DNA of 9,968 nucleotides, from positions 1 to 9,968 of the forward strand of contig JANZYY010000160.1 of the NCBI GenBank assembly GCA_026419705.1. The letters run 5' to 3'. The notes under the pieces are model-generated. The model saw only the letters and a program-made list of their open reading frames with translations, had not been told where the DNA came from and did not search any database. Below, piece after piece: positions 1 to 6,089 of this stretch. The stretch comes from Fischerella sp. (GTDB lineage Bacteria > Cyanobacteriota > Cyanobacteriia > Cyanobacteriales > Nostocaceae). The translations under genes and the position numbers were made by a program. Position 1 is the stretch's first letter. Each line of letters opens with the position of its first letter.

Positions 1-467
1 AGACCATGAAGATTGTAAAGGGGTAAATAATATCCTGTTGCTGAACCCGGTTGACCCAATACGACTGTTTGACCCTCTAGCATTTTTAATTCGCCCAGCG
101 GGCTATCTTTACTTACAACAATAACTGAGCGCAAATTACTCTCACCAATTAAAGGAAAAAGTACAGTGTATTGATAACGAGAAATTGCAATAGCTGCTAA
201 ACCCGGTGGAGCAAATACTAATGACCAAGAGCGTTCTTTTAAGCGCTCAATTGCCTGATTTTCGTTGTAAGCAGGCTCTAACTGAATGTATGCCTTCATT
301 TTTTCACCCAAGTAGCTATTGAACTTAGCGTACTCGTTAATTATTTGTTCTCCGCCACTGTAATTTATCGCTCCAATAGTTAACTCACCTTGATATTTTG
401 ATTTTGATTGACAAGCTGCTGTTAAAGATAGTAGAAATAGAATAAAGTCACGACGTGAAAATTGCAT
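1..467 (-). CDS. PhnD-like periplasmic substrate-binding lipoprotein (5' part, truncated at window edge)
   Basis: The first ~155 residues of a minus-strand protein are visible and the C-terminus lies outside the window. The N-terminus MQFSRRDFILFLLSLTAAC has a twin-arginine-like motif (SRRDFIL), a hydrophobic core and a Cys at residue 19 in an imperfect lipobox (TAAC), so export and lipid anchoring are likely. The mature part starts with a strand (LTIGAINYSGG), continues with a 'FNSYLGEKM' helix, an 'ENQAIERLKERSWSLVFAPP' segment and 'VVSKDSPLGELKMLEGQTV' followed by 'GSATGYYLP'. This is the pattern of the PhnD-type (phosphate/phosphite/phosphonate) ABC substrate-binding family, which is usually about 290-330 residues. 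The ligand cannot be told; many cyanobacterial members sit beside sensor proteins rather than permeases. An in-frame ATG at 471-473 could add two residues. No clear Shine-Dalgarno site is seen. It is divergent from the heme-sensor gene. Confidence 0.8.
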   Translation of the reverse strand, partial: MQFSRRDFILFLLSLTAACQSKSKYQGELTIGAINYSGGEQIINEYAKFNSYLGEKMKAYIQLEPAYNENQAIERLKERSWSLVFAPPGLAAIAISRYQYTVLFPLIGESNLRSVIVVSKDSPLGELKMLEGQTVVLGQPGSATGYYLPLYNLHG

Positions 468-473
468 AAACAT

Positions 474-616
474 TCAAAATTATAGTTGAGTTAATAATAG
501 TATTTTTCAGACAAATCATAGTATTTGATTCTAGCGAGGATCGGATTGAATTATTATCAATCTTGTCGGCACAGCTAATATATTAGAATCGTGTGTCAAT
601 TCCATGAGCAAAATGT
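474..616. promoter_or_regulatory. Divergent intergenic region between binding protein and heme-sensor gene
   Basis: This 143-bp AT-rich spacer must hold the promoters of both divergent genes. For the rightward gene a weak sigma-70-like pair can be read: TTATCA at 554-559 and TAATAT at 576-581, spaced 16 bp. It ends 36 bp before the start codon. The match is poor at the -35 box, so it is only a candidate. No clear operator palindrome was found. Confidence 0.3.
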
Positions 617-1519
617 ATGTTAAAAAACTTAAATATTGGCACTAAAGTCAACTTACTTCTAATACTAGTTTTGATCATTAGTATTTTAGTGACTGGTACT
701 GCCTTATCAACTTTGCTACAGCATAGAGCGCAAAAAGAAGTGACTTCTAAAGCGTTAATTCTAATGCGTACAATGAATTCAGTTAGAACATATACACAGG
801 CTCGCATAAATCCCCTTCTTAAATCTAGATTAGAAACTGAAGCACAATTTATTCCAGAAACAGTACCGGCTTACTCTGCTATCAAAATATTTGAAAAATT
901 TCGCGATGACGAAGAATATAAAAATTTTATATATAGAGAAGCAACGCTAAATCCTACAAACTTACGAGATAAAGCCGATCGTTTTGAAACCCAGCTGATC
1001 GAAAACTTTCGCCAAAATTCCCACAAGAAAGAAATTACAGGTTTTCGCGACCTTCCTCAAGGAGAGGTATTTTACATCGCTCGACCATTGGCTGTTACAC
1101 AACCGAGTTGTCTTGAATGTCATTCGACGGTAGATAAAGCTCCTAAGAGTTTGTTGGCAACTTATGGAACAGAAAATGGCTTTGGTTGGCGACTTAATGA
1201 AATTGTTGCTGCACAAATAATTTCGGTTCCTTCTGAAGAAGTCTTTAAAGATGCTGTTCATACTTGGTCTTTGATAGTGGGACTCTTAATTGCTATTTTT
1301 GCCACCGTAATTCTCTTACTGAATTTTTTAATCAAAAAAGTAATTATTCAGCCAATTATAAAAATGGAAAAAATAGCTCAGCGAGTGAGCACTGGTGATA
1401 TGAGTATCGATTTTGATGAAAAATCTAATGATGAAATTGGTGGATTAGCAGTAGCATTTAACCGGATGAAATCGAGTTTGGAAATAGCTCTCAAGCTGCT
1501 TAGTAGACAAGACAATTAA
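617..1519 (+). CDS. Membrane sensor protein with periplasmic c-type heme (Tll0287-like/DUF3365) domain and HAMP domain
   Basis: A 300-residue protein starting at an ATG. Residues ~11-34 form the first membrane segment, ~35-215 a periplasmic domain, ~217-239 a second membrane segment, and ~240-292 a HAMP linker (P246 and the 'DEIGGLAVAFNRM' end helix). The chain stops just after HAMP, so there is no kinase, cyclase or methyl-accepting output domain. The periplasmic part matches the Tll0287-like/DUF3365 family, whose founding cyanobacterial member is a PAS-fold c-type heme protein. Here the heme-attachment motif CLECH is at residues 165-169, preceded by 'GEVFYIARPL'. The likely role is sensing redox state or a small gas through covalently bound heme and passing a conformational signal across the membrane to a separate partner. 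It is divergent from a PhnD-like lipoprotein and convergent, 5 bp apart, with a sensorless histidine kinase, an attractive partner (inference). Confidence 0.85.
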   Translation: MLKNLNIGTKVNLLLILVLIISILVTGTALSTLLQHRAQKEVTSKALILMRTMNSVRTYTQARINPLLKSRLETEAQFIPETVPAYSAIKIFEKFRDDEEYKNFIYREATLNPTNLRDKADRFETQLIENFRQNSHKKEITGFRDLPQGEVFYIARPLAVTQPSCLECHSTVDKAPKSLLATYGTENGFGWRLNEIVAAQIISVPSEEVFKDAVHTWSLIVGLLIAIFATVILLLNFLIKKVIIQPIIKMEKIAQRVSTGDMSIDFDEKSNDEIGGLAVAFNRMKSSLEIALKLLSRQDN

Positions 1520-1524
1520 TTTCA

Positions 1525-2745
1525 TCAATTATAAGTCAGAAAGGAAAGTAAGTGTTGCTGAAAGCTGTAAGCTTTTTGTCGATTGGGAATTTCCGCTGAC
1601 AGAACTTCTACAAGTTCTATACGGGATAGATAAGGGTTTTTTTTGACAGTTTTTTGCACCAGAAAAGATGCTATTGGACCGATAAATTCAGCTAAATTTC
1701 GTTCGCATTGACGTAGAAAGCTCTCATTGCAAGGTAAATCATCTAGTTGATTTTCTGATCTGGTGGTAGATTCCTGGCAAAGAAACTTTGTCTTTTGTTC
1801 AAACTCAAGGCGTTGTTTTGCAGTCATGTGAATTGCCAAATTATCAACAAGTTCTTTGCGGCTGTGTACCCTTTTTGCAACTCGTTTTAATAATGTCGGA
1901 GCAACTGGGCCCACAATTTTTATAAAAATATTTTCTAAGTGGTTATACTGTTCCGGAGATAGTACAGAACAGAATTGGGAGTTTTTCTTGTTCTTTTGGG
2001 AAATTGTCAAAGAAAAATCTACTTTTGGCGTTTTTTTTTCCAAAACGGGAACTTCTAGCAAGGGCAGTTCGACAGTGATCTTGCAGCCAGTGCCTGGCTC
2101 AGTTTCAATGTTCAAATTACCCTGTAAGGCTGTAACTCTTTCTTGTATTCCTTGAATACCAAAGCCAGTTTTTTTTTGTGACAGGCTAAAACCTTTGCCA
2201 TTGTCTTGAATAACGAGAAATACAGTGTCTGGAGTGACGTTCAGTTGAATTTGTACTTTGGTTGCTTGAGCATATTTACATATATTTGTCAAGGATTCCT
2301 GCACAATCCGGTAGATAGTCATGACTACTTTGATGGACAAAGGAGCAGATAGGCTGATGCTGGTAGAAGGTAATACGCCAGTAGCTTGATGAAAATTTTC
2401 AACAACAGAAGCGATCAATTCTTCTAGCGATCGCTCTGGAGTATCATTCGCACGCAAAGAACTGACAGATTGACGGACTTCATTAACGGCGACCTTTCCC
2501 AGTCTTTGAGCTTCGTTTAAAAACCGTTCTGCTTGAGAGGGATCGATACGCCAAAGCTTGAGGGCCGTTTGCAACTGAATGTTAAGACTAGTTAAGGCGT
2601 TGCCCAAGGAATCATGTATTTCACGGGCAATACGCTTGCGTTCTTGGACGGCGGCGAGTTCTTCAATTTGTAGGAGATACTGTCGTAGCTGTTCATGGGC
2701 CAGTAACAACTCGGTGTAATGCTCAGATACCACGGTATTTACCAT
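1525..2745 (-). CDS. Soluble NarL-type (HisKA_3) histidine kinase with tandem C-terminal 'IGPIA' modules
   Basis: A 406-residue cytoplasmic protein without membrane segments. Residues 7-35 are a coiled-coil-like helix leading into the HisKA_3 box 'ERKRIAREIHDSLGNAL', with phospho-acceptor His44. The HATPase domain follows: N-box Asn154 (QESLTNICKYA), G1 box DNGKG at 181-185, G2 GFGIQG near 194-199 and GTG at 218-220; the core ends near residue 232. Such kinases phosphorylate LuxR/NarL-type response regulators; none is encoded here. There is no N-terminal sensor domain. The last ~145 residues hold two diverged copies of one module (263-322 and 341-403), each with 'IxGPxA..L..K..K....S..ELV'. 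Similar modules occur, as I recall, at the C-termini of cyanobacterial Ser/Thr kinases (possibly DUF8082); function unknown. The phosphatase position (His+5), usually Gln, is Asn49. Start ATG 2745 is the first after an in-frame TAG. The coding strand has two A9 runs. Confidence 0.88.
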   Translation of the reverse strand: MVNTVVSEHYTELLLAHEQLRQYLLQIEELAAVQERKRIAREIHDSLGNALTSLNIQLQTALKLWRIDPSQAERFLNEAQRLGKVAVNEVRQSVSSLRANDTPERSLEELIASVVENFHQATGVLPSTSISLSAPLSIKVVMTIYRIVQESLTNICKYAQATKVQIQLNVTPDTVFLVIQDNGKGFSLSQKKTGFGIQGIQERVTALQGNLNIETEPGTGCKITVELPLLEVPVLEKKTPKVDFSLTISQKNKKNSQFCSVLSPEQYNHLENIFIKIVGPVAPTLLKRVAKRVHSRKELVDNLAIHMTAKQRLEFEQKTKFLCQESTTRSENQLDDLPCNESFLRQCERNLAEFIGPIASFLVQKTVKKNPYLSRIELVEVLSAEIPNRQKAYSFQQHLLSFLTYN

Positions 2746-2886
2746 CCACTCTGTAGTATTAATGGGCTATGTCACATCACACATTGCATTGCTTGCAATA
2801 TCAGACTTTGATAGGATCTTGTCGATCTATTTTGAGATTAAAGTCATACACGTACCCTACAAGACTAATTGATTAATTTCCGGATG

Positions 2887-3025
2887 GGCGTTACAGAATG
2901 CAAGTATGAAATCGCGCCACCTTGATTTGAACCTGTGTGTACTTATCAGGGGAAGATTAGGAATTTACGCAGCGATTCGCTCAATATCATAATTTCTTTA
3001 CAGAATTCCCTGATTCAATAACGCT
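2887..3025. repeat. Possible degenerate foldback element related to the 3110-3220 element
   Basis: The left end GGCGTTACAGAATGCAAGTA resembles the left end of the element at 3110 (GGCGTT.CAGA.T.CA.GTATGAAA shared). The right end read in reverse begins AGCGTTATTGAAT. The two ends share only about 10 of 13 positions. The 4-bp word GATG lies directly outside both ends (2883-2886 and 3026-3029), which could be chance. This may be an old, decayed copy of the same MITE family. Confidence 0.35.
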
Positions 3026-3069
3026 GATGAGTCTTTGACTTTAATTTTTATGACTTAAGCATGACGGCG

Positions 3070-3343
3070 TAATTAAGTAGATGGACGTAATTAAACATAA
3101 AGTGCTTATGGCGTTGCAGATTTCATGTATGAAAATTATTTTGCGTCATGCCAAAACCATTGACCAGACGGGATATATTGCGTCTGGTCATCCGGATTCA
3201 TACCGCAATTCAGCAACGCCGTGCTTATTTTTTGACAAGGGCAGAGAGGCAGGATGCCCACTCCGCAGGAACAACAAATCTCTTGTGGGGTGGGCGTCTC
3301 GCCCGCCCTATTTTTACTTTATTTATGTCTATCTACTTAATTA
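3070..3343. mobile_element. MITE-like element with 26-bp terminal inverted repeats (outer element)
   Basis: The left terminus 3070-3095 begins TAATTAAGTAGATGGAC. The reverse complement of the right terminus 3318-3343 begins TAATTAAGTAGATAGAC. The two match at 23 of 26 positions. No transposase gene lies inside, so it would be non-autonomous. The ends fall in the palindrome TAATTA, so a TA target duplication (as in IS630/Tc1-type elements) is possible but cannot be proven. Interior features are a nested 111-bp element and a GC-rich hairpin (GGGCG-TCT-CGCCC, 3292-3304) followed by TATTTTT. Without the nested insertion and its duplicated 8 bp the element would be about 155 bp, a normal MITE size. 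Confidence 0.65.
3102..3228. mobile_element. Nested 111-bp MITE-like element with 8-bp target site duplication
   Basis: The element spans 3110-3220. It begins GGCGTTGC and ends with the exact complement GCAACGCC; 20 of the first 25 terminal positions match between the ends (GGCGTTGC.GA.TT...GTATGAA). The perfect 8-bp direct repeat GTGCTTAT lies immediately outside both ends (3102-3109 and 3221-3228), the mark of a transposition event. The centre is a perfect 10-bp hairpin, TGACCAGACG at 3161-3170 pairing with 3181-3190 around a 10-nt loop. There is no coding capacity, so it must have been moved in trans by a transposase elsewhere. The transposase family cannot be assigned with confidence. Confidence 0.75.
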
Positions 3344-3346
3344 AAG

Positions 3347-3400
3347 GTTCGTAGTGAGAACTTTAGTCCTCAAAAAAGGGCTAAAGCCCTTACTACGAAC
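3347..3400. repeat. 54-bp near-perfect hairpin repeat followed by T5
   Basis: GTTCGTAGT (3347-3355) and ACTACGAAC (3392-3400) are perfect complements. The inner arms (AG..CTTTAG.CCT against AGGGCTAAAG) continue the pairing, with about 20 of 24 positions matching around an A-rich loop. TTTTT follows at 3401-3405. This type of 'GTTCGTAGT...CTTTAG' foldback is, to my recollection, dispersed in cyanobacterial genomes. It could work as a rightward terminator, but no gene reads into it from the left, so a repeat element is the better call. Confidence 0.7.
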
Positions 3401-3528
3401 TTTTTATACAGAAAAATATTAAATTGATTGAGCTTCCTACAAAAGACTTGATGAAAGACGAGACTTGACCAATATTTGTGTAGTATTTTTGGTGAAAGCA
3501 TGTCTTTATCATCAACATAATCAATGCG

Positions 3529-4260
3529 ATGAAACAGCTCCTCAACCAAGTATTCAACTGGAAAAAACATATCCAATGGCTAATTCTGCCACTGGTAATG
3601 ACGATTCTGGTTTCTGGCCTATTTGCCACACCTACTTTCGCCACAGGTGTGTATCAAATCCCCAATCTCACACCCAATACCTGGGTTGTGGATCAAGCTG
3701 AAGTCATTAGCCGCGCCAATGAAGCTAAAATTAGCAGTTCTCTGGAGGAATTAGCGAAGCAAACTGGAAATGAAGTTAGATTTGTTACTGTGCGTCGCTT
3801 AGACTATGGTGAAACACCGGAGAGTTTTACTAAAGCATTGTTTGAAAAATGGTTTCCCACACCAGAAGCACAAGCCAATCAAGCTATATTGATGATTGAT
3901 ACCGTTACTAACGGTAGTGCCATTATTACTGGTGAGCAAGTGAAGTCTTTGCTGAAGGACGAAATTGCTCAAAGTGTTGCAGATGAAACCCTAATGGCAC
4001 CTTTGCGAGATGGCGACAAATACAATCAAGCGTTTTTAGATGCTAGCGATCGCCTAATAGCCGTGTTGTCTGGTAAACCAGATCCCGGTCCTCCCCAAAT
4101 TGTTGAAAAAGTGCAAGTAGAAGGCACCTTTAAGAAAACAAAAGCAGAAGAAAAAAGTAACGCTATTGCTTGGGTAGTCGGGCTTTTAATCGCCGCCACA
4201 ATTATCCCAATGGCAACTTACTACATTTACTTAGCTATTCAACCATCTTCTAATGGGTAG
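3529..4260 (+). CDS. psb32: Psb32-like photosystem II repair protein (TPM domain)
   Basis: A 243-residue protein with an N-terminal signal/anchor (hydrophobic ~16-36, plausible cleavage after ATPTFA at 38), a TPM domain (~47-180) and a C-terminal membrane segment (~211-236). TPM hallmarks are 'WVVDQAEVISRANEAKI', 'NEVRFVTVRRLDYG', 'ALFEKWFP', 'NQAILMIDTVTNGSAIITG' and a C-terminal helix 'YNQAFLDASDRLIAVLSG'. Length and order (signal, TPM, short linker 'KPDPGPPQIVEKVQVEGTF', one membrane helix) fit cyanobacterial Psb32 and plant TLP18.3, which help protect and repair photosystem II at the lumenal side of the thylakoid. The start is ATG 3529; no Shine-Dalgarno site is evident, which is common in cyanobacteria. 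The gene is alone on its strand, with a repeat nest upstream and a heptamer array starting at its stop codon. The family call is firm; the gene symbol rests on recognition alone. Confidence 0.85.
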   Translation: MKQLLNQVFNWKKHIQWLILPLVMTILVSGLFATPTFATGVYQIPNLTPNTWVVDQAEVISRANEAKISSSLEELAKQTGNEVRFVTVRRLDYGETPESFTKALFEKWFPTPEAQANQAILMIDTVTNGSAIITGEQVKSLLKDEIAQSVADETLMAPLRDGDKYNQAFLDASDRLIAVLSGKPDPGPPQIVEKVQVEGTFKKTKAEEKSNAIAWVVGLLIAATIIPMATYYIYLAIQPSSNG

Positions 4261-4337
4261 TGGTTAGTGGTTAGTGGATAGTAGTAAAAAAGCAACTACT
4301 AACTACTAACTACTAACTACTATCAACCAACTACTAA
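4261..4337. repeat. Heptamer tandem repeat (STRR) foldback between convergent genes
   Basis: The right half has four perfect AACTACT copies (4294-4321), one variant (ATCAACC) and a further AACTACT (4329-4335). The left half has TTAGTGG twice (4264-4277) plus ATAGTAG. The arms 4264-4285 and 4316-4337 are complementary at 19 of 22 positions, with a ~30-nt loop that begins with A-rich sequence. Short tandemly repeated heptamers are known from heterocystous cyanobacteria. The array fills the gap between the stops of psb32 and the DUF4346 gene and overlaps the latter's TAG, so it may act as a two-way terminator. Confidence 0.75.
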
Positions 4338-4717
4338 TCTTGAACATACTCTTGCCCTGCCACCAAAGCAATCTCAGCCCGGACAAATTCTCGACCCAAA
4401 TAGGCCGCATGATCTAGCTGAGTTACTGGACAGGGCTTTGTTTCTTCAAAAATCTGAACGCACAATTCTTTTGCTGTCCTTCCAGTAAATACTTTTGTGG
4501 GAGTTCGTTCCACTTTTCCGCGTGCGGGAATTACTTTCCCTGTTTCCGGATCGACAGCTAAACCACGTTCATCGATTGCATTTGTGAAATGCTTTGCACA
4601 AATTAACCCTGCTTCTCGATCCAAGTAAATAATGAAGTAGCCACTTGGATCGAGGTCAAGATGGCGATGAGAAAGTTTGTCGTCTATTGCTGCTAACTTT
4701 TCTAAATCCAAACCCAT
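4334..4717 (-). CDS. DUF4346 family protein, short cyanobacterial form
   Basis: A 127-residue soluble protein from ATG 4717; a TTG six codons upstream (4735) is possible but less likely. The core contains 'LDPSGYFIIYLDREAGLICAKHF' (about 22-44), 'AVDPETGKVIPARGK' (54-68), 'PTKVFTGRTAKEL' (73-85) and 'DHAAYLGREFVRAEIAL' (102-118). This is the pattern I know as DUF4346, found as a stand-alone protein in cyanobacteria and fused to dihydropteroate-synthase-like proteins in archaea. The biochemical role is unknown. No signal peptide or membrane segment is present. It lies on the same strand as, and downstream of, the FemAB-like gene, with a ~106-bp gap that argues against tight translational coupling. 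Its stop codon lies inside the heptamer array shared with psb32. Confidence 0.75.
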   Translation of the reverse strand: MGLDLEKLAAIDDKLSHRHLDLDPSGYFIIYLDREAGLICAKHFTNAIDERGLAVDPETGKVIPARGKVERTPTKVFTGRTAKELCVQIFEETKPCPVTQLDHAAYLGREFVRAEIALVAGQEYVQD

Positions 4718-4823
4718 AGTCACGCTCGAAATCAATTTTGTTTGGGAATGTTTTATTCTTTCTAGTGTAGTTCTTATCTTATTTTGCGCCTTCAGTTGTC
4801 TGTGTAGTTAGTTTTTCTTAACT

Positions 4824-5999
4824 TCATTTCCGACTAAACGGCAATTCTGCATTGATTGCTTCAATTTCTTGCTGCTCTAATTCATTCAACTCACTGATAT
4901 AAGCACATAAAATTTGCTGTAAACGATTGTTGTAAAAACGGTGCAAACTGTGATTAGGCGTTGCAGGAAAACCCCGGCGTTTTTTGTGTCTTCCACCAGC
5001 ACCAGGATCAAAAATTTGGATATTGTTAGCGATCGCCCACTCAATTGGGACATAGTAGCAAGCATTAAAATGCAAACAATCTATTTCTTGAAAACTACCC
5101 CAATACCGCCCATACATCCTATCACCCTTATACAGACAAAACGACATCCCTAATGGCTGACGTTGATATTGTTCGCTATATGCGGCGAAAAATAACACGC
5201 GATCGCGATAATTATCGTGTAACTGCTCAAAAAATCGCTTTGTCAGATACTTGCTACCCCACCAGCCAAACTTATCGCAGGTATCAGCATAAAATTCATA
5301 CATTAGCACAAACAATGACCTAGGGATTTCATCCCCTGTCAAAGGTTGCAGTCGCAAACCAGCTTTCTCGACTGCTTTGCGTTCGCGCTTAATATTGCGG
5401 CGCTGATTAGCATTAAACATTGCCAAGTAATCATCAAAAGTTTGAAAGCCAAGATTTTGCCAAATATAACTGTGATGCAACCAAGCAGTAAAACCTTGGC
5501 GTTCCAAAACCGGACGCCATTCGGGATCTACATAAAGAAAATGACAACCAGAAATGCGGTGCTTTAAACAAAAAGCATCTATTTCATGAACCATCATCGC
5601 TGTAATTTCATCTTCATCTTCCCCAGCTGCAATTAAAAATCGATAGCCTTCGGTGGGGGTAAACGGTGTCATCCCCAGCAGTTTTGGGTAATAATCTACA
5701 CCGATGCGTTGTGCTAAGTCAGCCCATTGACGATCGAATACAAATTCGCCATAACTATGGCCTTTCAAGTAAAGTGGAGCAGCAGCAATGAGTGTTTTGT
5801 CTCGCCATAAAGTCAGATGGTTTGGTAACCAACCAGTTTTGGCTGTGGCGCTACCAGATGTTTCCAAGTTGTTTAGCCACTCCCACTCTAAAAACGGGGT
5901 TTTGAGTGGTAATGCTAAAGCATCCCAGGCTGATTGAGGGACTTCAGCGATTTTGTTAATCCAAGCAACAGAGTAGCGAGGCTTTAGTTGTTCCACCAT
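4824..5999 (-). CDS. FemAB-like / GNAT-fold N-acyltransferase family protein (DUF482, COG3146)
   Basis: A 391-residue soluble protein from ATG 5999, preceded at 6-nt spacing by GGAAG; the TTG at 6017 would add six residues and is less favoured. Motifs typical of the FemAB-like/DUF482 family are 'TPFLEWEWLNNLETSGS' near the start, 'AAPLYLKGHSYGEFVFD', 'DYYPKLLGMTPFTPTEGYRFL', 'HFLYVDPEW', 'SYIWQNLGFQTFDDYL', 'RRNIKRERKAVEKAG', 'GRYWGSFQEIDCLHFNACYY' and 'FDPGAGGRHKKRRGF', in that order; length is normal. The family is related in fold to peptidyl transferases of peptidoglycan synthesis and to GNAT acetyltransferases, but the substrate is not established and some databases call it 'peptidoglycan biosynthesis protein' on weak grounds. 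It lies between the RibD-like gene (125 bp upstream) and the DUF4346 gene on the same strand. Confidence 0.87.
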   Translation of the reverse strand: MVEQLKPRYSVAWINKIAEVPQSAWDALALPLKTPFLEWEWLNNLETSGSATAKTGWLPNHLTLWRDKTLIAAAPLYLKGHSYGEFVFDRQWADLAQRIGVDYYPKLLGMTPFTPTEGYRFLIAAGEDEDEITAMMVHEIDAFCLKHRISGCHFLYVDPEWRPVLERQGFTAWLHHSYIWQNLGFQTFDDYLAMFNANQRRNIKRERKAVEKAGLRLQPLTGDEIPRSLFVLMYEFYADTCDKFGWWGSKYLTKRFFEQLHDNYRDRVLFFAAYSEQYQRQPLGMSFCLYKGDRMYGRYWGSFQEIDCLHFNACYYVPIEWAIANNIQIFDPGAGGRHKKRRGFPATPNHSLHRFYNNRLQQILCAYISELNELEQQEIEAINAELPFSRK

Positions 6000-6089
6000 C
6001 GCGGGCTTCCGAAACAAAAATTAAAGACAGCTTTACTTAAAGTAATCTAATCTATTCTTAATTGCAGCAAATCACTAGGAGGAGTGGGT

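Larger units (their letters stand above)
2746..3528. other. 783-bp intergenic region rich in foldback elements, no credible gene
   Basis: This stretch carries the upstream region of the histidine kinase (minus) and of psb32 (plus). Most of it is repeat-derived: a possible degenerate foldback (2887-3025), a ~274-bp inverted-repeat element (3070-3343) with a nested 111-bp element (3110-3220), and a hairpin repeat (3347-3400). Short reading frames across 3081-3354 and 3370-3644 follow the repeats, resemble no family I know and lack start signals, so I do not call them genes. A weak promoter candidate for psb32 is TTGATG at 3448-3453 with AATATT at 3471-3476 (17-bp spacing). Confidence 0.6.

Noticed and set aside
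583..807. 74-codon minus-strand reading frame at the start of the heme-sensor gene
   Set aside because: Antisense to a well-supported membrane helix and sensor domain.
3081..3354. Two overlapping short plus-strand reading frames (68 and 87 codons)
   Set aside because: They lie wholly inside the inverted-repeat elements, translate hairpin sequence and resemble no protein family.
3370..3644. Minus-strand reading frames upstream of and overlapping psb32
   Set aside because: They are antisense to the psb32 signal peptide and a hairpin repeat, with no start signal or family resemblance.
4261..4337. CRISPR-like array
   Set aside because: Units are 7 bp with no spacers; this is a tandem heptamer array.
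5999..6017. TTG start for the FemAB-like gene
   Set aside because: ATG 5999 follows GGAAG at suitable spacing; the six extra residues add no motif.
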